Assembly (NCBI RefSeq): GCF_028747645.1
Contig: NZ_CP118100.1
Location: forward strand, 868,001 to 932,000
Length of the DNA: 64,000 nucleotides
Direction of reading: 5' to 3'
From: Microbacterium esteraromaticum
GTDB lineage: Bacteria; Actinomycetota; Actinomycetes; Actinomycetales; Microbacteriaceae
In this document: piece after piece, positions 1 to 7,888 of the stretch
Numbering within the stretch: position 1 is the stretch's first letter
Layout: each line of letters starts with the position of its first letter
Notes under the pieces: generated by a model
Told to the model about the DNA's origin: nothing
Databases searched by the model: none
Seen by the model: the letters and a program-made list of their open reading frames with translations, nothing else
Program-made: the position numbers and the translations under genes

Positions 1-890
1 TCGAGCACGTGTGCGATCGCGGCAGCCTCGTCGCGTGCGGCCGAGCCATCGGTCTGGATGGTCAGCTGCGCGGATCGCGCGGCTGGTAGCGGCATCCCCA
101 GCAGATCGTGGACGGCGGCTAGCGCCGTGGCGTCCATGAGCTCCATGATCGACGGCTGCACGCCGGCGGCCGTCACTGCGGCCGCGCCCGCTGCCGCAGC
201 GCTCACTGTCGGGAACGAAGCCGTGAGCGTGCAGACGACGCCCGCAGGGCGCCGGCGTAACTTGAGCGTCGCACCCACGATGACGCCCAGTCGGCCTTCG
301 GAACCGATCGCCAGCGAGGTCAGATCCAGGCCTGTGACGCCCTTCACCGTGCGGTGGCCGAGGCGCAGCATCCGTCCGTCGGCGAGCACCAGATCCACCC
401 CGAGCACCGCATCGCGCACGACGCCGTACTTTGCACACAGCAGGCCGCCGGCACCGGTGGCGATGTTGCCGCCGACCGTGCTGATCTCGCGGCTGGCAGG
501 GTCGGGCGCCCACCACAGGTCGTGGTGTGCCAGATGCGCGTTCAGGTCGGCGTTGAGGATGCCCGGCTCGACGACCGCGATGAGATCATCGGGCCGTACT
601 TCGAGGATGCCGGTCATCGCCGCTGTCGACAGCACGATCTCGCCGGGGCCGGCGTTCGCGCCGCCCGCGAGGCCCGTACCCGCACCGCGGGCCACGACCG
701 GGGTATCGGTCTGCGAGGCGATGCGCATCGTGCGCTGCACATGGTCGACGGTTCTGGCATGCACCACGGCCAGAGGGCGCCCGGCAGAACGATGTCCGCT
801 ACGGTCGGCCCTGGCGGCCTCGAGCGCGCCGGACGTCGTATCGACGATATCGCCGAGTTCGGTCCGCAGCAGCGCGACGACGTCGGTCAT
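1..890 (-). CDS. FAD-linked D-2-hydroxyacid dehydrogenase, GlcD type (3' end outside window)
   Basis: The reading frame begins at the ATG complementary to 888-890 and runs off the left edge, so about 296 residues are visible. The product has the layout of the FAD-binding oxidoreductase/transferase type 4 family (glycolate oxidase subunit GlcD, D-lactate dehydrogenase). Visible motifs are an N-terminal FAD domain with RGAGTGLAGGANA, the STVGGNIATGAGG segment that contacts the FAD pyrophosphate, and the KGVTGLDLTSLAIGSEG stretch, leading into the C-terminal cap domain. Such enzymes oxidise D-lactate, glycolate or related hydroxyacids and pass electrons to quinone or another acceptor; the substrate cannot be read from the sequence. 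The small membrane-protein gene lies 13 bp upstream, so the two are probably cotranscribed. Confidence 0.88.
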   Translation of the reverse strand, partial: MTDVVALLRTELGDIVDTTSGALEAARADRSGHRSAGRPLAVVHARTVDHVQRTMRIASQTDTPVVARGAGTGLAGGANAGPGEIVLSTAAMTGILEVRPDDLIAVVEPGILNADLNAHLAHHDLWWAPDPASREISTVGGNIATGAGGLLCAKYGVVRDAVLGVDLVLADGRMLRLGHRTVKGVTGLDLTSLAIGSEGRLGVIVGATLKLRRRPAGVVCTLTASFPTVSAAAAGAAAVTAAGVQPSIMELMDATALAAVHDLLGMPLPAARSAQLTIQTDGSAARDEAAAIAHVL

Positions 891-903
891 GGCGACGCGG
901 GGA

Positions 904-1275
904 TCAGCGGAAGGCGCGGCGCCCGGAGATGACCCCCGTTGCGACAGCCACCACGGCGAAAGCGATGCCGATCCACGTGGAGCCCATCGACCACCATGCC
1001 AGCGTGACACCCACGTAGATCAGCAGTTCGACCAGGGCGCGCAGGAACGGGTGCAGACGCAGCACGGGCTTCGATGAGAGCACGAGCGCCCACAGCACCA
1101 GCACGATCAGCGGCGCACCGATGCCGACGACGATGCTCCACGGCATCGCCCACGTGGCGAAGCCCCACAGGGCGAGGCTGGCAAGGGCTGCCAGCAGCAC
1201 GAGCACGCGGATGATGTCGAGCGGGGTGACGTTCGGGCGGGTCACACCGGCTTCGGTGGCGGGATCCTGGGACAT
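904..1275 (-). CDS. small four-helix membrane protein, YrdB family (DUF2568)
   Basis: This is a 123-residue protein with a short polar N-terminus (about 20 residues) and four hydrophobic segments at roughly residues 22-40, 46-66, 82-96 and 100-116. That matches the size and pattern of the YrdB/DUF2568 family of small actinobacterial and firmicute membrane proteins. No catalytic residues can be recognised and the role is unknown. It lies 13 bp upstream of the GlcD-type dehydrogenase on the same strand. The family assignment rests on length and the general sequence pattern only. Confidence 0.65.
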   Translation of the reverse strand: MSQDPATEAGVTRPNVTPLDIIRVLVLLAALASLALWGFATWAMPWSIVVGIGAPLIVLVLWALVLSSKPVLRLHPFLRALVELLIYVGVTLAWWSMGSTWIGIAFAVVAVATGVISGRRAFR

Positions 1276-1331
1276 GAGTCCAGTCTATTCGGCGGGCGCG
1301 CTGGCCCACGCCGATGCCGGGTGAGCGGTCG

Positions 1332-3200
1332 CTACCGGCGGAGGGCGCTCTCGATCGTGAAGTACGTCCACTCGCCAGGCTCGCCGTCGATGACGTAGCG
1401 CAACCCGAGTTCGGTGCCGAACGCGAGCTGCAGGCCGTTCGGACGCAGATCGATCAGGCCCTCGCCGTGGCCGTCGAGGACGATCTCATCGCCTCCGCCG
1501 GCGCGGCCACCCATCCACGCCTGCACGACGGCGTTCGGGGTGCCGCTGATGGACAGGACGTAGTGGGTCCTCAATGCGTCGTCGACCCAGACCTCGCGCT
1601 GACCGTCCCACACGATCGGTGCGAGATCCTGCTCTGGCTCGGGTACGGGGGTTGGCGTTGGGGTTGGCGTTGGCGTTGGCGTTGGCGTCGGTGGGGCCGT
1701 CGGTGTGACGGTCGGCTTCGGCGTGACTGTCGGTGTCGGCTTCGGCGTGACCGTGAGGGTGGGTGTCGGCTTCGGCGTGACTGTCGGCTTCGGCGTCACG
1801 GTGGGAGTGGGCTCGGGCGTGACCGTCGGAGTCGGCTCGGGTGTGACCGTCGGAGTCGGGCTCGGCTCGGGTGTGACCGTCGGCTCCGGGCTCGGGTCGG
1901 GCGCGGGGGCCGTCTCGGGCGCGGCGGGTTCGCTGGTGGTGGTCTCGTCGGCCGGAGGCGCAGCCTCGACGCCCGGCAGGGGCGACGGCGCCGCCGGCGG
2001 CTCGTCGTCGACCTCGATCACCAGCGGGTTCTCAAGTGGCCTCGATGTGTCGGGGTTCACCTCGGAAGTGATCGCCGACGAGTCCGACAGCGAGGCGCTC
2101 GGTGAAGAGGTGGCGCTGCCCGCCGACGTCAATGCGGGCACTACCGCGACAGCGGCGACGACGCCGGCGACGACCAGCGCGGCCGAACCCGCACCGACCA
2201 GTGCGCCGATTCCGGCGACGGAACCCGCACCCGCGCCAGTGCTGCCGGAGCCCGCGGCTCCCGCAGCTTCGGCGCCGCCCATGCTCGGCGGTACCGCGCC
2301 CGCCCCGGAGATCGTCGGTGCACCGACACTTGATGTCGTCCCGCCGATTGTGGCGACATCCACCACACCCGCGGGCATCGCGGCCAATGCGACGATCGGC
2401 GCACCGCCACCCTGCAAAGTGGCGAGGTAGCTGGAGGCGGCGCCAGCGCCCAGTACGAGCGGAAGGATGACGATCGCCAGGCGCCCGGAGACGTCCTTCG
2501 CCTCGGCGGCGACGATGATGCACCGCGTGCACGAGGCGAGGTGCGCGTCGATACGCTGCTGCGCACGCGGTCCGAGATTGCCGCGTGAATGAGCGCCGAG
2601 GTGTTCGATCGTCCACTGGCACTCGGAGCCCTCAGCGACGCTGCGCAGATGCGCTTGGATCCACGCTTCGCGCAGGCCCTCCCGCGCGCGGAAGGTCAAC
2701 TGGGAGACCGCGCCGGCGGTCATCCCGAGCAGAGGTGCGATCTCGGCCGGCTTCATCTGCTCGATCTCGGAGTACCAGAGCACTTCCTGCCAGCGCGAGG
2801 GAAGCGACCGGAACGCTTGAGCAGTCAGCCCGCGATCCAACGCTTCATCGGCGGCCGAGTCGGTACTGTGCGGATCGACGACCGCGTCCATCTCATCGAT
2901 GGGAACCTCGCGGCGGGAGCGCCCCCATGCCGCCGCGGTGTTGCGGATGCTGGTGAACAGGTACGCGCGGAACGACCCATTCGGGCCGCCGCCCTTGAGG
3001 ATCGCCTGGTAGATGCGGGCGTAGGCCTCTTGCACCAGATCGTCCGGGTCGATCGATGACGTCACCGACCGTGCCACGGTCAGGCCGGACATGTGGTGTC
3101 GTCGCCAGAGTTCCGCGAATGCCTCGGTGTCGCCCGATCGCGCACGCAACACCAGGTCTGCATCGGCGGATGCCGAATGATCGGCTTTCTGGTCTCCCAC
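1332..3200 (-). CDS. ECF sigma factor fused to zinc-binding anti-sigma-like, transmembrane and Pro/Thr-rich C-terminal parts
   Basis: The 622-residue product starts at a GTG (3198-3200) preceded by a good GAGGA box. Residues about 15-95 form sigma region 2 (the DPDDLVQEAYARIY helix) and about 120-180 form region 4 (RSLPSRWQEVLWY, then a helix-turn-helix with AEIAPLLGMTAGAVSQ). Unusually for a sigma factor, the chain continues. An anti-sigma-like Hx3Cx2C motif follows (His220, Cys224, Cys227), then a hydrophobic segment at about 241-262 and a second at about 325-360. A Pro/Thr-rich repeat spans about 430-525 and a final globular piece of about 95 residues ends the protein. The order suggests a cytoplasmic sigma factor tethered to the membrane with an outside sensor-like tail. 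Related single-chain ECF/anti-sigma fusions are known in Actinobacteria. Topology and signal are inferred. Confidence 0.85.
   Translation of the reverse strand: MGDQKADHSASADADLVLRARSGDTEAFAELWRRHHMSGLTVARSVTSSIDPDDLVQEAYARIYQAILKGGGPNGSFRAYLFTSIRNTAAAWGRSRREVPIDEMDAVVDPHSTDSAADEALDRGLTAQAFRSLPSRWQEVLWYSEIEQMKPAEIAPLLGMTAGAVSQLTFRAREGLREAWIQAHLRSVAEGSECQWTIEHLGAHSRGNLGPRAQQRIDAHLASCTRCIIVAAEAKDVSGRLAIVILPLVLGAGAASSYLATLQGGGAPIVALAAMPAGVVDVATIGGTTSSVGAPTISGAGAVPPSMGGAEAAGAAGSGSTGAGAGSVAGIGALVGAGSAALVVAGVVAAVAVVPALTSAGSATSSPSASLSDSSAITSEVNPDTSRPLENPLVIEVDDEPPAAPSPLPGVEAAPPADETTTSEPAAPETAPAPDPSPEPTVTPEPSPTPTVTPEPTPTVTPEPTPTVTPKPTVTPKPTPTLTVTPKPTPTVTPKPTVTPTAPPTPTPTPTPTPTPTPVPEPEQDLAPIVWDGQREVWVDDALRTHYVLSISGTPNAVVQAWMGGRAGGGDEIVLDGHGEGLIDLRPNGLQLAFGTELGLRYVIDGEPGEWTYFTIESALRR
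1650..1890 (-). repeat. tandem low-complexity repeat encoding Pro-Thr (PTPTVTPEP) units
   Basis: Degenerate short tandem repeats encode alternating Pro-Thr and PTVTPEP/PTVTPKP units at residues about 437-517 of the sigma-factor fusion. The left end (about 1650-1686) is nearly pure GTTGGC hexamer repeat. In the protein this would be an extended, wall-spanning linker between the membrane segment and the C-terminal domain. The repeat count is likely to vary between strains by slippage. Confidence 0.85.
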
Positions 3201-3234
3201 TTGATGTCCTCACCACGCGCCTATCGGAACGCGC

Positions 3235-3267
3235 TCACACGAAGAGACGCGTGAAGTGTCGTTTCAT
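3235..3267 (-). CDS. possible 10-residue leader peptide before the sigma-factor gene
   Basis: An ATG at 3265-3267 sits 7 nt after a strong GGAGG box and opens a 10-codon frame (MKRHFTRLFV) ending in TGA, 34 nt before the GTG of the sigma fusion. The ribosome site is better than that of many genes in the window and the peptide is basic. It could be a translated leader that couples or attenuates expression of the sigma gene. There is no conservation evidence, so this is only a candidate. Confidence 0.3.
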   Translation of the reverse strand: MKRHFTRLFV

Positions 3268-3536
3268 CACGCGTCCTCCCAATTCTGGCCACAAACGATC
3301 AGCGAAACCAACCCTGTGGAGAACTCCCCAACCGGGCAGCGGAACTTTCTCGAGAAATTTGTTGGGACCCGCGTAATGAACCCGATACAGCGGCGTCTCA
3401 TTACTCGGAGCGAACTGCAGCACCACCGGGGGGCGGCGTTGCAGCATCGATGCACGGGGTATCGCATCGATGACCCGGTCCGGGCCGAAGACCTCGGGGG
3501 AGGAGCCTTCGGTCCGACCGGCTCCTGGGGACGCGA

Positions 3537-3564
3537 GGCCGCCGTGCTGGGGAGTACGGCGGCC
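3537..3564 (-). terminator. hairpin downstream of nagA
   Basis: GGCCGCCGT and ACGGCGGCC form a perfect 9-bp stem around a 10-nt loop, 15 bp beyond the nagA stop. There is no U-tract, which is common in high-G+C actinobacterial terminators. Confidence 0.5.
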
Positions 3565-3578
3565 CGAACCCCGTTCTC

Positions 3579-4760
3579 TCAGCAAGAGCGCGTCGGCGCC
3601 GCTCCGACCCAGACGCCCTGCACGTCGAACCCGTCGCTCATCAACACCGCATCGGCGACGAAGCCCGGCTGCAACGTTCCCAGCGAAGCGCCGTATCCGA
3701 TCGCGCCGGCAGGCGTCGATGTGAGGGCGCGGACGGCCTCGGCCAACGGCACACCCGCGGCGACGGCGTTGCGCAGCGCCACGTCCTGCGTCAGCGTCGA
3801 ACCCGCGATCGAACCGGTGTCGTCGGTGCGGGCGACGCCGTCCTTCACCGTGACCTTCACCGCGCCGAGGTCGTAGTGACCGTCGGCGCTACCGGCCGCC
3901 GCCATCGCATCGGTGATCAGCGCCACGCGACCTGGCGCGACGTCGAACAGCAGCTTGATGATGTTCGGGTGCAGGTGGATGTTGTCGGCGATGCCCTCGA
4001 GCACCACGCGGTGATCGGCCGCGGCAGTGATGACCGGCCCCGGCGTGCGGTGGTGAATGCCGTTCATAGCGTTGAACGCGTGGGTCAGGATCGATGCGCC
4101 CGCCTCGAAGGCCGCGCGTGCGGCATCCGCATCCGCGTCGGTGTGACCGATCGCGGCGACCGCGCCCGACGCGACGATCTGACGGACCGCGTCGAGGCCA
4201 CCGGGCAGCTCCGGCGCGATCGTGACCTGACGCACCGTCCCGCGGCCGGCCTCCAGCAGGCGCGCCACGTCGGCCGTCTGCGGGTGGCGCAGCAGTGACG
4301 GCTCGTGCGCGCCCTGATGGCCGGGATCGAGGAAGGGGCCCTCCAGGTGGCTACCGAGGATCTCGGCATCCGACTCGGCGAGATCGGCGATCACGGCGGC
4401 CTGCTGCGCGAGCGCGTCGACGCTCGCGGTCACCAACGAGATCACGGCACGCGTCGTGCCGTGCGCGCGGTGCATCTTCCGGCCGGTGCGGATCGCCTCG
4501 GCGCCGTCGTCATAGGCGGCGCCGGCGCCACCATGACCGTGGATGTCGATGAATCCAGGGCACAGCAGCGCACCCGGACCGGCGACCGACACAGCATCGA
4601 CCACGTCGTCCGCATCGGTCCAGTCCGTTCCCGTGCCGCGGGCGGCGACGTGGCCATCCTCGAAGCGCACCCACGCGTTCTCGGTGATCGAACCATCTCC
4701 GTCGACCAGGCGTGCGGAATGGACGACCCGCGATCCGCGGAAGTCGGTGGTCGGGGTCAT
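3579..4760 (-). CDS. nagA: N-acetylglucosamine-6-phosphate deacetylase
   Basis: The 393-residue cytoplasmic amidohydrolase removes the acetyl group from GlcNAc-6-phosphate, giving GlcN-6-phosphate for glycolysis or wall synthesis. It shows the family's landmarks in order: the metal-site start GFIDIHGHGGAG, the LEGPF loop with the metal-binding Glu, GHT and then THAFNAM with the metal-binding histidines, and LITDAM with the catalytic Asp. Its ATG overlaps the stop codon of the GH20 gene (ATGA at 4757-4760), so both are translated from one message. The pair suggests salvage of chitin- or peptidoglycan-derived GlcNAc. A deaminase (nagB) is not in the window. Confidence 0.93.
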   Translation of the reverse strand: MTPTTDFRGSRVVHSARLVDGDGSITENAWVRFEDGHVAARGTGTDWTDADDVVDAVSVAGPGALLCPGFIDIHGHGGAGAAYDDGAEAIRTGRKMHRAHGTTRAVISLVTASVDALAQQAAVIADLAESDAEILGSHLEGPFLDPGHQGAHEPSLLRHPQTADVARLLEAGRGTVRQVTIAPELPGGLDAVRQIVASGAVAAIGHTDADADAARAAFEAGASILTHAFNAMNGIHHRTPGPVITAAADHRVVLEGIADNIHLHPNIIKLLFDVAPGRVALITDAMAAAGSADGHYDLGAVKVTVKDGVARTDDTGSIAGSTLTQDVALRNAVAAGVPLAEAVRALTSTPAGAIGYGASLGTLQPGFVADAVLMSDGFDVQGVWVGAAPTRSC

Positions 4761-6277
4761 CAGGAGCTCCAGTCGATCTCAGCTGCGCGGTGGAAGTGGA
4801 TGCCGTCAGCCTGCCACAGCGGAGCCATTGCTCCCAGTCGGGTACGGAACGAGTCCCAGGTCAGCTGCGGCGATCCCGCGGGCGTCCATGCGCGCTCGGC
4901 GACGGCCGCGATGCGCGGGTAGATCAGCTGATCTGCGTCTTCGAAGGTGCGCACCGTCTCGGTCCACAGCGGTCCCTCGATGCCGAGGATCGCCTCGTCG
5001 GGCACATCGAGCATGTCGGTCGGTTCCCACTCGTACGAGCGGCGCACGTCGATCAGGCCCGCCCAGGCCAGGCCCAGCGGGTAGTCGGCGTCGTACTTCA
5101 TATCGAGGTAGATCGTGTCGGACGGCGACAGGATCAGCCCACCGCCGCGCGCGACGAAATGCGCCGCCTCGGACGCGTGCAGCTCGGACGGCTTGAGGGC
5201 ACCCCAGAAGTGGCCGACCGTGCCCGTGGCGATCTCGGCGGCAGCGCCGGCCTCGTGCCACGCGACCGGAGTCTTTCCGATCTGCTGCACAATCGCCGTC
5301 GCGCGCTCGACGAAGTACGCGAAGTCCTCGGCCGAGGTGCCCAGCGACTCGTCGCCACCGATGTGCAGGTACGGGCCGGGGGTGATCTCGGCGAGCTCGG
5401 TGAGCACGTCGCGCACGAAGTCGTACGTGCGCTCGTCGCGGATGCGCACGCTGGAGTGGCCCACGCCCCAGCCGGTGAACGGCTCGCCGCGCACGGGCAG
5501 CTGCTGCCCCCACGCCTCGGTGGCGCGCACGAGCTCGTCGTTGAGCACAGGCTCTTCGACGAGATCCGGGTAGGCGACGCCGATCGCGTGTGTGTGGCCG
5601 GGCAGGTCGATCTCGGGAACGATCGTGACATGCCGCGATGCCGCGTGGGCGACGATCTCGCGGTAGTCGTCCTTCGTGTAGAAGCCGCCGGCGTCGCCGT
5701 TGGCAGACGTCGTCGAGGCCTTCTCTGCCAGCAGCGGCCAGGCATCGATCTCGATGCGCCAGCCCTGGTCGTCGGTGAGGTGCAGGTGCAGGTGGTTGAA
5801 CTTCAGCGCGGCAGCGCGGTCGATGACGGTCTTGACCTCGTCGACGGGGAAGAAGTGGCGGGTGACATCGAGCATCACACCGCGGTAGGCGAAGCGGGGG
5901 GCATCCGACACCTCGGCGCGCTGCCATCCCCAGCCGTCCTCGCCCTCGCGCAGCAGCTGCAACAGGGTCTGGACGCCGTAGAACAGACCGGCCGCATCGG
6001 CGCCGACCACCTCGATGGTCTCGGCGACGCGCAGCGTGTAACCCTCGGCGGCGGCCACTGCCGGGTCGACCCGCAGAGCGATCGTGGTCGCGGCGTCATC
6101 GGTGGCATCCGACGTGGTGAGGCGGGTGCCGGTACGGCGCTCGACGGCGTCGATCAGGGCGGCGGATGCTGCCTCGCACCCGTGCGCGATGGTGCCCGGC
6201 GTCAGTGCGAGGCGCCCCTCTCCGGCCGTGGCCGAGATCGGGGAGGGGATCAGGGGGAGGGAATCTGGAAGGGCCAT
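4760..6277 (-). CDS. beta-N-acetylhexosaminidase, glycoside hydrolase family 20
   Basis: About 505 residues. An N-terminal GH20b-like domain (residues about 10-130) leads into the TIM barrel, which begins at FAYRGVMLDVTRHFFP. The catalytic Asp-Glu pair is in YLHIGGDES, and the substrate-binding tryptophans are in the later W-rich segments (VAWHEAG, HFWGA). It removes terminal GlcNAc or GalNAc from chito-oligosaccharides or muropeptides. There is no signal peptide, so it probably acts in the cytoplasm on imported oligosaccharides. I chose the ATG at 6275-6277; an in-frame TTG two codons earlier is possible. Upstream, TGAAC/GTTCA arms with a nested AACC/GGTT (6277-6297) could be a sugar-regulator operator. 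The stop overlaps the nagA start. Confidence 0.92.
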   Translation of the reverse strand: MALPDSLPLIPSPISATAGEGRLALTPGTIAHGCEAASAALIDAVERRTGTRLTTSDATDDAATTIALRVDPAVAAAEGYTLRVAETIEVVGADAAGLFYGVQTLLQLLREGEDGWGWQRAEVSDAPRFAYRGVMLDVTRHFFPVDEVKTVIDRAAALKFNHLHLHLTDDQGWRIEIDAWPLLAEKASTTSANGDAGGFYTKDDYREIVAHAASRHVTIVPEIDLPGHTHAIGVAYPDLVEEPVLNDELVRATEAWGQQLPVRGEPFTGWGVGHSSVRIRDERTYDFVRDVLTELAEITPGPYLHIGGDESLGTSAEDFAYFVERATAIVQQIGKTPVAWHEAGAAAEIATGTVGHFWGALKPSELHASEAAHFVARGGGLILSPSDTIYLDMKYDADYPLGLAWAGLIDVRRSYEWEPTDMLDVPDEAILGIEGPLWTETVRTFEDADQLIYPRIAAVAERAWTPAGSPQLTWDSFRTRLGAMAPLWQADGIHFHRAAEIDWSS

Positions 6278-6334
6278 GAACAAAACCTATCGGTTCACGG
6301 GAAACGCGCAACGGTCTAAGTCCGGCCGATCCGC

Positions 6335-6340
6335 TAGACT
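6335..6340 (+). promoter_or_regulatory. probable -10 box of the glyA promoter (TAGACT)
   Basis: TAGACT fits the actinobacterial TAnnnT pattern. It lies about 7 nt before the first conserved bases of the riboswitch, so transcription would begin right at the aptamer's 5' edge, near 6346-6347. No strong -35 box is visible. Confidence 0.45.
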
Positions 6341-6418
6341 CATGTGCGTCGCGACTGGCGTCTGGGTGGGTCACCACCGGGGAGCGACCTCATGGGATTC
6401 GACCGCGCGCCTGGGCCG
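6341..6418 (+). ncRNA. ZTP (pfl) riboswitch upstream of glyA
   Basis: The three conserved blocks of the pfl/ZTP aptamer are present in order: GCGTCGCGACTGGCG at 6346-6360, CCACCGGGGAGCG at 6374-6386, and CCGCGCGCCTGGGC near 6402-6415. They are separated by a variable hairpin and a short linker, as in the family. ZTP riboswitches sense the purine intermediate ZMP/ZTP, which builds up when 10-formyl-tetrahydrofolate is short, and switch on folate one-carbon genes. The position, 46-120 nt before the glyA start with folD behind, fits exactly. The distance to the glyA ribosome site leaves room for either a terminator or an RBS-sequestering expression platform. Confidence 0.92.
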
Positions 6419-6460
6419 ATGAGGAACATTCCCTATTTCCCCTGTGAACAGGAGACTGCC

Positions 6461-7735
6461 ATGACCGACCGCTACTTCGACGCCCCGCTCGCCGAGGTCG
6501 ACCCCGAGATCGCCGAGGTTCTCGAGCGCGAGCTGAACCGCCAGCGCACGTACCTCGAGATGATCGCCTCTGAGAACTTCGTGCCCGTCTCGGTTCTGCA
6601 GTCGCAGGGCTCGGTGCTCACCAACAAGTACGCCGAGGGCTACCCCGGCCGCCGCTACTACGGCGGTTGCGAAGAGGTCGACGTCGCCGAGTCGCTGGCC
6701 ATCTCGCGTGCCAAGGAGCTCTTCGGCGCCGAGTTCGCCAACGTCCAGCCCCACTCGGGCGCGACGGCCAACGCGGCCGTGCTGCACGCCATCGCCCGTC
6801 CCGGCGACACGCTGCTGGGCCTGTCGCTCGACCACGGCGGCCACCTCACCCACGGCATGAAGATCAACTTCTCGGGTCGGCTGTACGACATCGTCGCGTA
6901 CGGCGTCGACCCCGAGGCCTCGAAGATCGACATGGACGAGGTGCGTGCGCTCGCCATCGAGCACAAGCCCAAGGTGATCATCGCCGGCTGGTCGGCGTAC
7001 CCGCGCACGCTCGACTTCGCCGCGTTCCGTGAGATCGCCGATGAGGTCGGCGCACTGCTCTGGGTTGACATGGCCCACTTCGCCGGTCTCGTCGCCGCGG
7101 GCCTGCACCCCAACCCGGTGCCGCACGCGCACGTGGTCTCGTCGACCGTGCACAAGACGATCGGTGGCCCTCGCTCGGGCTTCATCCTGACGAACGACGC
7201 CGACATCGCGAAGAAGATCAACTCGGCTGTCTTCCCCGGTCAGCAGGGCGGTCCGCTCATGCACGTCATCGCCGCCAAGGCGACGGCGTTCAAGATCGCC
7301 GGTTCGCCGGAGTTCAAGGAGCGTCAGGAGCGCGTGCTGCGCGGTGCGTCGATCATCGCCGACCGGCTGTCGCAGCAGGACGTCAAGGACGCCGGTGTCG
7401 CGGTGCGCTCGGGCGGCACCGACGTGCACCTCGTGCTGGTCGACCTGCGTGACGCCGAGATCGACGGCAAGCAGGCCGAAGACCTGCTGCACGAGATCCA
7501 CATCACCGTCAACCGCAACGCGGTGCCCAACGACCCGCGCCCGCCGATGGTCACCTCGGGGCTGCGCATCGGCACGCCGGCGCTCGCCACGCGCGGCTTC
7601 GGCGACGCCGAGTTCACCGAGGTCGCCGACGTGATCGCCCTGGCGCTGCAGCCGGGTGCCGACATCGACGCGCTGCGCGCCCGCGTGGACGCTCTCGCGG
7701 TGGCCTTCCCGCTGTACCCCGACCTCCAGCAGTAA
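6461..7735 (+). CDS. glyA: serine hydroxymethyltransferase
   Basis: The 424-residue PLP enzyme interconverts serine and glycine and charges tetrahydrofolate to 5,10-methylene-THF. Visible landmarks are the MIASENF substrate loop, the [15 protein letters not shown] segment, and the PLP lysine region [17 protein letters not shown]. The start is the ATG 7 nt after GGAG; longer in-frame extensions would run back through the riboswitch and are rejected. It lies downstream of the ZTP riboswitch and is followed after 153 bp by folD, the next enzyme acting on methylene-THF. The gap holds a palindromic repeat element. Confidence 0.97.
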   Translation: MTDRYFDAPLAEVDPEIAEVLERELNRQRTYLEMIASENFVPVSVLQSQGSVLTNKYAEGYPGRRYYGGCEEVDVAESLAISRAKELFGAEFANVQPHSGATANAAVLHAIARPGDTLLGLSLDHGGHLTHGMKINFSGRLYDIVAYGVDPEASKIDMDEVRALAIEHKPKVIIAGWSAYPRTLDFAAFREIADEVGALLWVDMAHFAGLVAAGLHPNPVPHAHVVSSTVHKTIGGPRSGFILTNDADIAKKINSAVFPGQQGGPLMHVIAAKATAFKIAGSPEFKERQERVLRGASIIADRLSQQDVKDAGVAVRSGGTDVHLVLVDLRDAEIDGKQAEDLLHEIHITVNRNAVPNDPRPPMVTSGLRIGTPALATRGFGDAEFTEVADVIALALQPGADIDALRARVDALAVAFPLYPDLQQ

Positions 7736-7771
7736 CCCCCTCTCGTTCCCTCCCCGCGAGGGCCCGTCCCG

Positions 7772-7863
7772 CCCCACGAGGGGTCAAGAAACGTCGCCTG
7801 GGCATGCCCGGACCAGACGTTTTCTGACCCCTCGTGGGAGGGGACCCCTCGTGGGAGGGGAGG
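7772..7863. repeat. palindromic repeat element, copy 1 (intergenic, glyA-folD)
   Basis: An approximately 24-nt inverted repeat: the left arm 7772-7795 begins CCCCACGAGGGGTC, and the right arm 7816-7839 ends GACCCCTCGTGGG. The centre contains the smaller palindrome GGGCATGCCC. A second partial copy of the right end (ACCCCTCGTGGG) follows at 7843. The same end sequences recur at 17300-17363 and 43451-43564, there inside coding genes. Read on either strand, this intergenic copy would also encode an HEGS...DPSW peptide. Confidence 0.85.
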
Positions 7864-7888
7864 GAACGGCCGTGAAAGGAACCGTGAC

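Larger units (their letters stand above)
3201..3578. other. 378-bp non-coding stretch upstream of the sigma gene and downstream of nagA
   Basis: No convincing gene apart from the leader candidate. The part nearest the sigma gene (about 3260-3420) is less G+C-rich than its surroundings and should hold the promoter. It contains GTAATGA and TCATTAC as an inverted repeat with an 18-nt spacer (3373-3404). Further left of nagA there are two copies of the palindrome CATCGATG exactly 20 bp apart (3445-3452 and 3465-3472), a hairpin with AGGAGCC/GGCTCCT arms (3501-3526), and a terminator-like hairpin close to the nagA stop. Confidence 0.6.

Noticed and set aside
1650-1890. Regular tandem repeats that could be mistaken for a CRISPR array or minisatellite
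   Set aside because: The units are 6-9 nt without spacers and translate cleanly as a Pro/Thr-rich linker in the sigma fusion.
6341-6418. THF riboswitch as an alternative for the glyA leader
   Set aside because: The conserved blocks match the pfl/ZTP motif in sequence and order, which THF aptamers do not share.
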